Notes: generated by a model from the letters alone, not told the origin. A stretch of DNA of 64,000 nt from Marinilongibacter aquaticus (GCF_020149935.1 NZ_CP083757.1:4365501-4429500); one strand, 5' to 3'; positions 25,423 through 33,918 are shown, numbered from the stretch's first letter. Numbers and translations: made by a program.

Positions 25423-26532
25423 ATGAAGTTGCTATTTGTAGTGCAAGGCGAGGGTAGAGGGCATCAGACGCAGGCCATTAGCTTGTGGCAGCAGCTTCAG
25501 GAAACAGAGCACGAAGTAGTGGCTTGCTTGGTGGGGAAGGCAAACGAAGACGACTTTTCGGCCTATTTGGGAGCAGAATTGACTTGTCCGGTGCATTATT
25601 TTCAAAGCCCGAATTTGGTGTACAATGCAGAAGGGAAAGGCTTGAGTTTGTCGAAAACTTTCACAAAAAATGTGAGCGATATCCCGAAATACTGGGGAAG
25701 CTTGAATAAAATGCAAGGGTGGATCAGAGAATACAAGCCCGATTTGATTTTGAATTTCTACGACTTGCTCTGTGGTTTCTACCAGATGCGTTTTGCCGCT
25801 ACTGCTCCACCAATGCTTTGTATCGGGCACCAATACTTGCTTTTGCACAATCAGTTTGAATTTCCCGAGGGCCGATGGTTTGATCGTATGCTGATCAATA
25901 TGAACAGCCGCCTTACGGCTTTCGGGGCCAAAAAATTGATGGCTTTGTCTTTTTCTCCGGTGATGGAAAGCAAGCGAGTTATCAGTGTGCCGCCGCTTAT
26001 TCGGAAAGAGGTGCTGAACCACGAAACGGGCAAATATCCTTATTATTTGGCCTACATGACGAGCCCCGATTTGCTCGTGCAATTGAAAGAGTGGCACAAA
26101 GACCACCAACATATCGAAATACACTGCTTTATCCAGATAAACCAAGATCAAGAGGTGGTGCAATACCACAAAAACCTCTTTGTCCACAAACTGAATTCCG
26201 CCAAATTTTTGAAATTGATGGCTCATGCCAGGGGCTTGATTACCACTGCCGGTTTCGAATCGGTATGTGAGGCGATCTATTTCGGAAAACCCGTGATGAT
26301 GGTTCCCGTGCCCAATCATTACGAGCAGGCATGCAATGCCAAGGATGCGGAAAATTTTGGAGCCGGTATTGCTCAGAAACACTTTAACCTTGATGAGTTC
26401 ATGGTGTATGTCGAACACCATGAAGAACAATCTTCACGCAAATTTCGCGATTGGCTTTCGGCAGGGAAAAGCCGCTTGCTGTCGGAGATCGAGCGATTTG
26501 ATCGCAGCAAAACCGCCGAAATTCTATCCTAA
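25423..26532 (+). CDS. GT-B fold glycosyltransferase (MurG/UGT-like)
   Basis: A 369-residue glycosyltransferase. The N-terminal VVQGEGRGHQTQAISLW resembles the acceptor-side loop of MurG/GT28 enzymes, and the C-terminal TTAGFESVCEAIYFGKPVMMVPVPNHYEQ is the nucleotide-sugar binding block. There is no signal peptide; it should work at the inner face of the membrane. It is co-directional with the LpxH-like gene at a 9-bp distance. A role in glycosylating a membrane lipid or undecaprenyl-linked molecule is inferred. Confidence 0.85.
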   Translation: MKLLFVVQGEGRGHQTQAISLWQQLQETEHEVVACLVGKANEDDFSAYLGAELTCPVHYFQSPNLVYNAEGKGLSLSKTFTKNVSDIPKYWGSLNKMQGWIREYKPDLILNFYDLLCGFYQMRFAATAPPMLCIGHQYLLLHNQFEFPEGRWFDRMLINMNSRLTAFGAKKLMALSFSPVMESKRVISVPPLIRKEVLNHETGKYPYYLAYMTSPDLLVQLKEWHKDHQHIEIHCFIQINQDQEVVQYHKNLFVHKLNSAKFLKLMAHARGLITTAGFESVCEAIYFGKPVMMVPVPNHYEQACNAKDAENFGAGIAQKHFNLDEFMVYVEHHEEQSSRKFRDWLSAGKSRLLSEIERFDRSKTAEILS

Positions 26533-26573
26533 GCTTTAGCTTTCGTACTGTGTATTCATTGAAAATGCCCGTT

Positions 26574-26687
26574 CTAGCGAATGGGCATAGGTAGGCTGTA
26601 ATACCAGATCATAAAGAGGAGCAACAAGAGTTGCGGCCAGAAACTGAGTACAAAAGCTTTTATACGGATTAAATCTTCTTTCTTCAT
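26574..26687 (-). CDS. 37-residue single-helix membrane peptide
   Basis: A short frame from ATG 26687 to TAG: a charged N-terminus (MKKEDLIRIK), then an aromatic and Leu-rich membrane helix (AFVLSFWPQLLLLLLFMIWYY would be its span, residues 11-30), and a short SLPMPIR tail. Positive charges on both ends, a start context typical of the phylum and a 6-bp ATGCCC/GGGCAT hairpin over its 3' end support a real small gene, but no homologue is known to me. It lies between the glycosyltransferase and the TonB receptor. Confidence 0.4.
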   Translation of the reverse strand: MKKEDLIRIKAFVLSFWPQLLLLLFMIWYYSLPMPIR

Positions 26688-26754
26688 ATTAATTGAACTG
26701 ATACCCGAAGATAAAGCCTTGGTATTAAGTTACTTTTAAGTGGATTTTAAGAAA

Positions 26755-26785
26755 CAAAAAACCCTGAAAATTTTCAGGGCCTTTG
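26755..26785 (-). terminator. Terminator of the TonB receptor operon
   Basis: GCCCTGAAAATTTTCAGGG is a self-complementary stem, followed on the minus strand by six T. It lies 47 bp after the receptor stop codon. Confidence 0.8.
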
Positions 26786-26831
26786 CGTTCACCAATATGA
26801 ATCAAGTTTAATTCTTCGTTCAGACGAGGGC

Positions 26832-29654
26832 TTAAAGTGTGTAACCAACTTTCAAACCAATCGCTCTTCCTGGACGGAATAGATCGTAGATCTGCGATTC
26901 GGCCTGATAACCCTCGTAGAAGCGACGCTTTTTGGCGTCTAGTATATTGTTTACCGAAACACTCACAAAACCTCTCTGAGCCGCTCCAAAGCGTTTTGTT
27001 GCTTTGAAGTTTAGCGAGTTGAAAGGCATTTCGAAGATGTCCGGGTTTCTACCGATACCTACGATCGACAATCTCTTGCCTTGTACATTGTAGCTCAAGT
27101 TGGCCTCAATGCCACCTTCTTGGTGGTTGTATGTCACGAAAGCATTGGCGATGTACGGCGATTGACCTTGTAGGTTACGGCTGTCTTTGATCGTTTCGTT
27201 CAAACGGGCATTTTCCAATCTTGATTGGTACTCGTTCGGGTTCATTTTCACTTTTGAATTCACGTAGGTTACGTTGGCTCCCACGCTCAATGGAAGTTCG
27301 CTGCCCACATGCAGACCCAAGTTTTTGCGTAGTTCAACCTCGGCTCCGAAAACAGTGGCCTTTCCTACGTTTCTTGGAGTAATGTCGTTTGGTGCAGCTT
27401 GGCTATAAGCTACTACTTCAATCGGATCTTTGAATTGCTTATAGAAACCACTCAAAGAGATCATCTGACCGTTGTCCATGTATTTTTCATAACGGAGGTC
27501 ATAGTTCATGATCTTCGTTTCTTTCAGGTCTTTGTTTCCAATGTAAGTACGGTCTGAAAGGGCATCGTAAATCTGAGAGATTGAAGCCTCTTTGAACGAT
27601 GGACGAGCCAATGTGCGGGCCACGGCTACACGCAAGTTTGTGTTTTCTTTAAGAGCATACACGAAGTTGGCTGAAGGAAGAAAATCGAGAGCAGAGTTGA
27701 TCTCTACATTGTCGTATACTTCATCGCCCAAGTTGCTTTGCCCGGTATAGTGGTGATCGAATTTTTCGACACGCAAACCGTAGATTGCGTTCAGCTTTTC
27801 AGTCAATTTCAATTCGTTCATCACATAAGCCGAAGCAATGTTTTGTCTTGCACTGTAGGTGTTGGCGGGTTCGTAGTTTCCTACCACGTATACACCCAAG
27901 TTTGTGTCCTTGTTCCAGATGTTTTCAGGAGCCAACACTTTGTTTGGATCGCCGTTGATATCGAATTGAGATTGTCCGCGAATGTTGAATACATATTGCA
28001 AGATTTCGTAATCTCTATTTTTCAATGTGTTTCCTACACCAAATCGCAGTTTAGAATCGCCGTGGTTTGTTACAAATTTCTTTGTGAAATCGATACGCCC
28101 ACTGTAGTTTTTCTCGGTAAGCGAGCGGTACAATCTTCTTGGTTGTGCACCTTCTGAAGGCTCGATAGTGTACTCGCCGTCATCGTATCTGAAAGGCGTC
28201 ACACGCACATCTTTGTCATCGATTTTACTCTGAGTCGGCGAGAAAGTCCAGTCGATTTTGAAATCGTTGGCATCGCCAAATGAGTGTTCACCTTTGATGT
28301 TGAAGTTCATGATCGAACGCTCAGAATATTCCACGTTATCCTGACTCAAAGTAGCCGAGTTTAGGATAAAGGTTTGTTTGGTGAATTTACCTGCAGTGCT
28401 TTCGCCGTTTTGTATACGCAGGGCATTCACAGCAATTTTACTTTTATCGAATTTGATGGCAAGTCCGGCAAGCCCACTAAGCAGTACATTGTTGATGCCC
28501 AAGCTACCTCTTTGCATTTGGTTCAAATCGAAGTCATAATCCGTTTGTGGGTTTATGCCTTTGATGTAGTAGTTGTACTGTACTTCTTTATAGAATGTCG
28601 TTTCGTTGCGGTAGTTCAAGGCCACATTGTATCCCAAGGTGAATTTCTTGAAATTCACTTGATTGCCTGTCGACAATGAACCGATGAAGTTCATTGGGCT
28701 GGTGGTTTTGTTTACACCCAAACTTGGGTTGAAACGCTTGGTCAAAGTGGTCAAAGCTTCGTCTCTTGCGGTGAAAGACGGAATAACTTGTTTCGAATCG
28801 ATGGGCAAATCGCGTACACCGTTGTCGAAACCGAGCCAATCGGTTGAGCTTTTGTTGCCTTCTACATAATTGTCGTTGAAGTGCATGCTGGGGTTGTAAG
28901 AGCCACCAAGCGAAATGCTGAACGATTTGGCAACGGGAAAATCTTTTGTTGTGATATCTACAATACCTCCGGTGAAATCACCTGTAAGGTTTGGAGTAGC
29001 GGTTTTCAATACCACCATATTGTCGATGATATTGGTAGGGAAGAGGTCCATTTGGATGGAGTTCCTGTCGGGATCAAGGCCGGGGATATCCAATCCATTT
29101 AAAAGTGTTTTGGTGTAACGGTCGCCCAAACCACGCACGTATACGTATTTGCCGCCTTCTACGGAAACACCGGTTACCCTTTTGATGGCACCACCTGCGT
29201 CGTTGTCGCCTATGCGTTTGAATGTTTGATTCGAAATCCCGTCCATCAAGTTCGGCGATTTCTTTTGCATGGTCAAAAGAGCTGACTCACTGTTTTTGAC
29301 CATTTTGGCCGTAACTACCACCTCGGCCAGTGCTTGGGCATCATTGCCCATACGGATGTCGAGTACGTTCGTTTCTCCAGCTTTCACAACCACATCCGAA
29401 ACCGTAGTGTTGGTGTAGCCTACGTAAGAAACTTCTAAAGTGTATTTGCCTGCTTGCAGTTCCAGTGTGTATGTACCTTCGAAATCGGTAGTGGCACCCT
29501 GTTGAGCTTCTTTTACAAATACGGTGGCAAATGGAAGAGACTCTCCATTCGAGTTGTCAATAATTTTGCCGCGTACTGTACCAGTTTGGGCAAAAGAAGA
29601 GGCCGATAAAAATATGGCCGCAATTGAGATGAGTAAAAATTTGATCGATTTCAT
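26832..29654 (-). CDS. TonB-dependent outer-membrane receptor
   Basis: A 940-residue TonB-dependent transporter. After the signal peptide (to about residue 22) comes a carboxypeptidase-regulatory-like domain (GTVRGKIIDNSNGESLPFATVFVKEAQQGATTDFEGTYTLEL, 25-95), a plug domain from about 110 with RVTGVSVEGGKYVYVRGLGDRYTKTLLNGLDIPGLDPDRNS, and a long barrel ending in RAIGLKVGYTL with the terminal aromatic-poor strand. It is not a SusC-type protein, and no SusD gene is beside it; the partner is a beta-helix lipoprotein 64 bp upstream. The substrate is unknown, but a Pho-box-like array before the operon points to phosphate or a phosphorylated compound. Confidence 0.93.
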   Translation of the reverse strand: MKSIKFLLISIAAIFLSASSFAQTGTVRGKIIDNSNGESLPFATVFVKEAQQGATTDFEGTYTLELQAGKYTLEVSYVGYTNTTVSDVVVKAGETNVLDIRMGNDAQALAEVVVTAKMVKNSESALLTMQKKSPNLMDGISNQTFKRIGDNDAGGAIKRVTGVSVEGGKYVYVRGLGDRYTKTLLNGLDIPGLDPDRNSIQMDLFPTNIIDNMVVLKTATPNLTGDFTGGIVDITTKDFPVAKSFSISLGGSYNPSMHFNDNYVEGNKSSTDWLGFDNGVRDLPIDSKQVIPSFTARDEALTTLTKRFNPSLGVNKTTSPMNFIGSLSTGNQVNFKKFTLGYNVALNYRNETTFYKEVQYNYYIKGINPQTDYDFDLNQMQRGSLGINNVLLSGLAGLAIKFDKSKIAVNALRIQNGESTAGKFTKQTFILNSATLSQDNVEYSERSIMNFNIKGEHSFGDANDFKIDWTFSPTQSKIDDKDVRVTPFRYDDGEYTIEPSEGAQPRRLYRSLTEKNYSGRIDFTKKFVTNHGDSKLRFGVGNTLKNRDYEILQYVFNIRGQSQFDINGDPNKVLAPENIWNKDTNLGVYVVGNYEPANTYSARQNIASAYVMNELKLTEKLNAIYGLRVEKFDHHYTGQSNLGDEVYDNVEINSALDFLPSANFVYALKENTNLRVAVARTLARPSFKEASISQIYDALSDRTYIGNKDLKETKIMNYDLRYEKYMDNGQMISLSGFYKQFKDPIEVVAYSQAAPNDITPRNVGKATVFGAEVELRKNLGLHVGSELPLSVGANVTYVNSKVKMNPNEYQSRLENARLNETIKDSRNLQGQSPYIANAFVTYNHQEGGIEANLSYNVQGKRLSIVGIGRNPDIFEMPFNSLNFKATKRFGAAQRGFVSVSVNNILDAKKRRFYEGYQAESQIYDLFRPGRAIGLKVGYTL

Positions 29655-29718
29655 ATTGGTTTATTAAGTAAAATTGTGGATCGCCAATTTTGGCGATCCA
29701 CATCTATGTTTGCGTGAC

Positions 29719-31092
29719 TTAGAATCCGTCGATAGCACCTTTGCTTGAAGCGAAAGTCCAACCGAATACAGATGCATCAGCACCTTTACCAGCAGATTTT
29801 TCAGTAACAGAAGCATTGTTCGCTACCATGTCAGCTTTGAACGCAGCGTCATCGCCACCTGCAAAAGTATCTTTGAAGATTGAAGCGAAATCTGTAACCG
29901 CAGCAGCCAAGTTGAATTCGTTGCCAGTGATTACGATTTTACCTGCTACATAGTTAGCTTCAACTGTAGCGTCGGCATCCAATTCGATATCGGCAGCTTC
30001 GTCGAAGTTGAAGAAGTAGCAATCCATAACAGTTCCTTGAGCTTTGTCTCTCCAGTCTGCAAATTCACCGTTAAGGCCTTTGAAAGAACAGTTTTTGATG
30101 GTGAAAAGACCGCCCGTGTTTTCTGGGCCTTCTGGGCCGTCGATTTCCATGGCGTGGTCGCTATCTGCACCAGCGATATAGATTGAGTTTTCGATAGTAC
30201 CTGAGAAAGATTGGTCGATGTCGTATCCGTCATCACCTTGTCCCCAAACCAATGCATTTTTCACGTTTACGGCTCCACCGAAGAATTCGATACCGTCATC
30301 AAGGTTACCTACGATTTCTACGTTTTCGATAGTTGTTCCTGAACCAACGCCACCCAAAGTAAGACCGTTGATTTCGTTGCCATCACCGATAAGAGCACCA
30401 CCGTGACGGATTGATACAAATTTGAATACACCTGAGTTGTCAGCTGCATCGCTTCCACCGTAAGCACCGAATGTATCATCAGCAGGAATACCTTCGATTT
30501 GAGCCTCTGTACCCGCACTTGGAGAGATAGGAGCTTTACCAAGGATGATTACACCACCCCATTCAGAGTTTACAGTTTCGTCCAAGTTTGAACCGAAAGT
30601 TTGACCGATTTCGATGTTATCAGACAAAGCAGTGAATACGATTGGCTTTTCGGCAGTACCTTCAGCCATGATTTTGCCACCTCTGGCCACGATAAGGGCA
30701 GTAGCCAATGAACCTTGACCTTTAGCACCTTTGATGATTGTACCTGGCTCGATAGTCAATGTTACGCCTTCGCTAACAACTACTTTGCTTTGAAGGATGT
30801 ACATTTTATCTGCAGTCCAAGTTTCGTCGGCAGTAAGAAGACCAGCTTTCGATACTTCAGTAGGCTCTGTAGCTACTTCTACGCAGTTTCCATCGGCACA
30901 AACGAAGCCATCAGGACATGTTACGTCATCACAAGGGTCTGTTACAACCGCTACGCAATTACAGTCGGCACTTAGAATTTCGCCCGTGCCACAGACTACT
31001 TTACATTCGTCGCTGTTGTCATCTTTACACGAGTTTAATGTCAACGCGAAAACAGAGATTAGAACAAGGGGTAAACCTTTGAGAAATTTCAT
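29719..31092 (-). CDS. Beta-helix lipoprotein with Cys-rich N-terminus, TonB receptor partner
   Basis: A 457-residue lipoprotein: lipobox at LTLNSC (Cys22), then a Cys-rich stretch (CKVVCGTGEILSADCNC and CDDVTCPDGFVCADGNC) like EGF or trypsin-inhibitor modules, then from about residue 80 a right-handed beta-helix (VSEGVTLTIEPGTIIKG, FKFVSIRHGGALIGDGNEINGLTLGGVGSGTTIENVEIVGN, LDDGIEFFGGAVNVKNALVWGQGDDGYDIDQ). The protein is acidic with many Asp that could bind metal ions. It is the first gene of the operon with the TonB receptor, and so probably its surface-exposed binding or capture lipoprotein, in the place a SusD would occupy; this is inferred. Confidence 0.85.
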   Translation of the reverse strand: MKFLKGLPLVLISVFALTLNSCKDDNSDECKVVCGTGEILSADCNCVAVVTDPCDDVTCPDGFVCADGNCVEVATEPTEVSKAGLLTADETWTADKMYILQSKVVVSEGVTLTIEPGTIIKGAKGQGSLATALIVARGGKIMAEGTAEKPIVFTALSDNIEIGQTFGSNLDETVNSEWGGVIILGKAPISPSAGTEAQIEGIPADDTFGAYGGSDAADNSGVFKFVSIRHGGALIGDGNEINGLTLGGVGSGTTIENVEIVGNLDDGIEFFGGAVNVKNALVWGQGDDGYDIDQSFSGTIENSIYIAGADSDHAMEIDGPEGPENTGGLFTIKNCSFKGLNGEFADWRDKAQGTVMDCYFFNFDEAADIELDADATVEANYVAGKIVITGNEFNLAAAVTDFASIFKDTFAGGDDAAFKADMVANNASVTEKSAGKGADASVFGWTFASSKGAIDGF

Positions 31093-31233
31093 TTCTTAGT
31101 CGTTTTGATTGAAAATTTTAATAAGAGATTCTTAAACTTGTTCATACTATAACCGCAACTTGTCAGTGCGTTACGGGTCTTGATTCTTTTTGATTGAGTT
31201 GAGAGTCAATCTTTTTTGATTATAAATTCGCTG

Positions 31234-31290
31234 CAAAACTATCCCGTCAGTATTAAGAAATTGTTAAGCGAAAATTAGCCTTTGGTTAAT
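31234..31290 (-). promoter_or_regulatory. Predicted promoter with four 11-bp Pho-box-like direct repeats
   Basis: On the minus strand, four units beginning TTAACC, CTAATT, TTAACA and TTAATA start exactly 11 bp apart (TTA cores on the plus strand at 31253, 31264, 31275 and 31286). The last is followed 15 bp later by TAGTTTTG (31234-31241), a perfect -7 element, with no TTTG at the -33 place. Tandem 11-bp repeats overlapping the upstream element are how PhoB/PhoP-type response regulators activate promoters, and TTAACA is the B. subtilis PhoP unit. The predicted leader is about 135 nt and contains AATCAAAA three times. Confidence 0.5.
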
Positions 31291-31463
31291 ACTCTAATTG
31301 TGTGATTGATAGAATCTTACTTTTGTCTTTTTCTAAGAGCCCCTTTGAAGGAAAAGAGGGCTGTATCAAATGGTATAGAGGATGTGAGCTGAGAATTGTT
31401 CGTGAATACGTAGCTTCGGAAATTGTCAGGATTTGAAATTTTCAGTAGAGGCCTTCCACATTG

Positions 31464-31523
31464 CCGCATTTTTTTTCGTATATTGGTAACGCAGACGAGG
31501 ATACGCTAAGGCGTAAAATGCGG
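31464..31523. other. Nested inverted repeat, possible structured RNA or remnant
   Basis: CCGCATTTT (31464-31472) pairs with AAAATGCGG (31515-31523), and inside it CGTAT (31477-31481) pairs with ATACG (31501-31505). The 60-nt structure is in a gene-free stretch; neither side carries a promoter or a T-run that would make it a terminator. Confidence 0.3.
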
Positions 31524-31721
31524 TTTCATGCTTGAGGAGTCAAGGTATAATGTGAGGATATATTGAATCTTTTCCTTTGTTCTGAAACAGAAATAGCCCA
31601 ATAAGTGTTAAATGCACAGTTAGTGCCAAATGAGTAAAAACAATAAACTTTGGTAGCTATACGTTTCAATAAAAATAATAGCACATTTCTTAGATAATTT
31701 AAATGAATTTTTTGAAAATAC

Positions 31722-31855
31722 TTGTGTTATATTAATTGTAGTTATACCTTTGGGCATCAAATTTAGTCAAGAAAACAAAAGATATTTAAGATAAAAGTTG
31801 TGTGGATTTAGTAGCGGGAAAGGCTGGAACGTTTTGTTCCAGTCCTTTTTTTTTT
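31722..31855 (+). ncRNA. Candidate small RNA with its own promoter and terminator
   Basis: TTG (31722-31724), a 20-bp spacer and TACCTTTG (31745-31752, perfect) form a good promoter. About 70 bp later a 9-bp stem (31822-31830 with 31836-31844, loop GTTTT) is followed by ten T (31846-31855). The transcript would be about 93 nt (from about 31759): an A-rich unpaired 5' part and a terminator hairpin, as in base-pairing small RNAs. No ATG-started frame lies inside; a 19-codon frame from a TTG runs through the terminator and is unlikely. It does not match SRP RNA, tmRNA, RNase P or 6S RNA features that I can recall. Confidence 0.5.
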
Positions 31856-32108
31856 GATTTAAGCCCATTTTTTTGGTGCTGGAATGCCGATTCCACTTAT
31901 TCGCTCAAATTCAAGGAGCTGTTCACCTGTTTTCCGTGCCTACATTTACAATATCTAAAATTGTATTTTATTTAGATGTAACTACATATTCTGTTTTTGC
32001 ACTTTAAGGTTTAGGCATTGAATATGCGTATATAGTTTAAACGTGTAAATAATATGTGGCCAAACTTTGAAGGCGTGGATATTGTTACCCTACAAAAAGC
32101 TCCGTTTT

Positions 32109-33215
32109 ATGAAAGGTTTTCGTTTTGCCTCCTATGTGCCCAATATCAAAGGGGCCGCCGATTTTGATCAACTTTTTGACATCTTCCAACAGTTGCTTTT
32201 GATTTTTGCTGGCGATGTGGCCGCCGCATTAGATTATATGAATGAACTGGATAGGCAATACAACCTCACTTCGGATGCCTACGCGATGGCCGATTTTATT
32301 CAAGACCTTAAAGACAAAGGCTACATTCAAGAAACGGAAGGTGAGGGGCAAGGTATTCAGATGACGGCCAAGTCAGAGAAAAGCATTCGAAAAAGAAGCT
32401 TGGAAGAGATATTTGGCAAATTGAAAAGAAGTAAAAGTGCCGGGAATCACCGCTCGACCTTTTCTGGACAGGGTGGAGAAAAGACGGGTGATTTACGCTC
32501 CTTTCGCTTTGGAGACAATCTTGAGCAAATTAACCTTACCGAAAGTTTGAAAAATGCCCAAGTGAACAGCGGTTTGGGCGAAAGTTTTCAGTTGACAGAA
32601 AAGGATTTGGAAGTTGTGGAAACGGAAACCAGTCTGAATACTTCCACTGTTTTGATGATCGATGTGAGCCATTCCATGATTTTGTATGGAGAAGACCGTA
32701 TCACGCCGGCCAAAAAGGTGGCTTTGGCCATGGCAGAGCTCATTAAAACGCGATACCCTAAAGATACGCTGGATATTTTGGTTTTCGGGAACGATGCCTG
32801 GACGATACAGCTGAAAGATATTCCGTATTTGGAAGTTGGGCCATATCATACCAATACGGTGGCGGGTTTGGAACTCGCCATGGATTTGCTTCGCCGAAGA
32901 AAGAACAGAAACAAGCAGATTTTCATGATTACCGATGGTAAGCCCACGTGTTTGAAGGAAGGAATAAATTACTACAAAAATGCCTTTGGGCTCGATCGTA
33001 AAATCGTGAACAAGACATTGACCATAGCCGCACAGGCTCGAAGGATGAATATTCCGATTACGACGTTCATGATTGCTTCAGATCCTTATCTTAAACAATT
33101 CGTGCGTTCGTTTACCGAGGTCAATAAAGGGCGAGCCTATTATTCCAATCTCGATGGTTTGGGCGGTTTTGTGCTCGAAGATTTTGAAAGAAACCGTAGA
33201 CGGAATGTGCGATAA
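32109..33215 (+). CDS. VWA domain protein with MIDAS motif
   Basis: A 368-residue cytoplasmic protein. The N-terminal half is helical and charged; the C-terminal half is a von Willebrand A domain with an intact metal-binding DxSxS (LMIDVSHSMI) and a downstream DG (FMITDGKPTC). Proteins of this layout normally work with a MoxR or magnesium-chelatase-like AAA ATPase encoded next to them; none is present here, as the upstream side is the 1-kb gap. The frame starts at 32067, but ATG 32109 (MKGFRFASYVPNIKG) is preferred as the conserved start. It is followed by nth 16 bp later. Confidence 0.82.
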   Translation: MKGFRFASYVPNIKGAADFDQLFDIFQQLLLIFAGDVAAALDYMNELDRQYNLTSDAYAMADFIQDLKDKGYIQETEGEGQGIQMTAKSEKSIRKRSLEEIFGKLKRSKSAGNHRSTFSGQGGEKTGDLRSFRFGDNLEQINLTESLKNAQVNSGLGESFQLTEKDLEVVETETSLNTSTVLMIDVSHSMILYGEDRITPAKKVALAMAELIKTRYPKDTLDILVFGNDAWTIQLKDIPYLEVGPYHTNTVAGLELAMDLLRRRKNRNKQIFMITDGKPTCLKEGINYYKNAFGLDRKIVNKTLTIAAQARRMNIPITTFMIASDPYLKQFVRSFTEVNKGRAYYSNLDGLGGFVLEDFERNRRRNVR

Positions 33216-33231
33216 TTTCGATATTTGATCG

Positions 33232-33918
33232 ATGATCAGAAAAGAAAGATATGCAGGCATAGTGGATTATTTCTCCACACATATGCCCAATCCGGAAACC
33301 GAACTGAAGTACTCCAACCCTTTTGAATTGATTGTGGCTGTAGTGCTTTCTGCACAGTGTACAGACAAACGGGTGAATTTGGTTACTCCAGCCCTCTTTG
33401 ATAATTTTCCCACTGCACAGGCCATGGCTGCGGCATCGGTCGATGAAATTTTCGAATTGATTCGGAGTGTATCTTATCCGAACAATAAATCGAAACATTT
33501 GGTGGGCTTGGCTCAGAAATTGATTGGTGAATTCAATGGCGAGGTGCCAGATAGCGTGGATGAGCTCGTGAAATTGCCGGGCGTAGGAAGGAAAACGGCA
33601 AATGTCATTGCTTCGGTCATTCACAACAAGCCCACTATGGCTGTTGATACGCATGTTTTTCGGGTTTCGCACCGGCTGGGACTGGTTTCAGCAACCGACA
33701 AAACGCCTTTGGCTGTGGAGAAGGTTTTGGTGAAACATTTTACCCAAGAAGAAATTCCCAAAGCCCATCACTGGCTTATTTTGCACGGGCGGTACGTTTG
33801 TCTCGCCAGAAAACCCAAATGCGAGGCTTGTGGAATTACGGCTTTTTGTAAATCGTACGAAGGGATAAAGAAGTATGGAATTGAAAAAGTTGATGCTAAA
33901 CTTCCCAAAATCGGGTAG
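33232..33918 (+). CDS. nth: Endonuclease III
   Basis: A 228-residue base-excision repair glycosylase/AP lyase for oxidised pyrimidines. The helix-hairpin-helix LPGVGRKTANVI carries the catalytic Lys121, and Asp139 follows in AVDTHV. The 4Fe-4S cluster ligands are complete: Cys190, Cys197, Cys200, Cys206 (C-x6-C-x2-C-x5-C). Length is normal. Its 3' end overlaps the following MOSC gene by 26-44 bp. Confidence 0.96.
   Translation: MIRKERYAGIVDYFSTHMPNPETELKYSNPFELIVAVVLSAQCTDKRVNLVTPALFDNFPTAQAMAAASVDEIFELIRSVSYPNNKSKHLVGLAQKLIGEFNGEVPDSVDELVKLPGVGRKTANVIASVIHNKPTMAVDTHVFRVSHRLGLVSATDKTPLAVEKVLVKHFTQEEIPKAHHWLILHGRYVCLARKPKCEACGITAFCKSYEGIKKYGIEKVDAKLPKIG

Larger units (their letters stand above)
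31093..32108. other. Gene-free 1-kb AT-rich region
   Basis: No coding frame of credible composition is found on either strand. The region holds the promoter array of the minus-strand TonB receptor operon (31234-31290), a nested inverted repeat (31464-31523) and the candidate small RNA (31722-31855). The last 250 bp should contain the promoter of the VWA gene; TGTTTTTG at 31992-31999 is the best -7 candidate but has no matching -33 element. Confidence 0.6.

Noticed and set aside
25432-26430. A 332-codon open frame opposite the glycosyltransferase gene
   Set aside because: Same reason: a reverse-strand shadow of a strongly supported gene.
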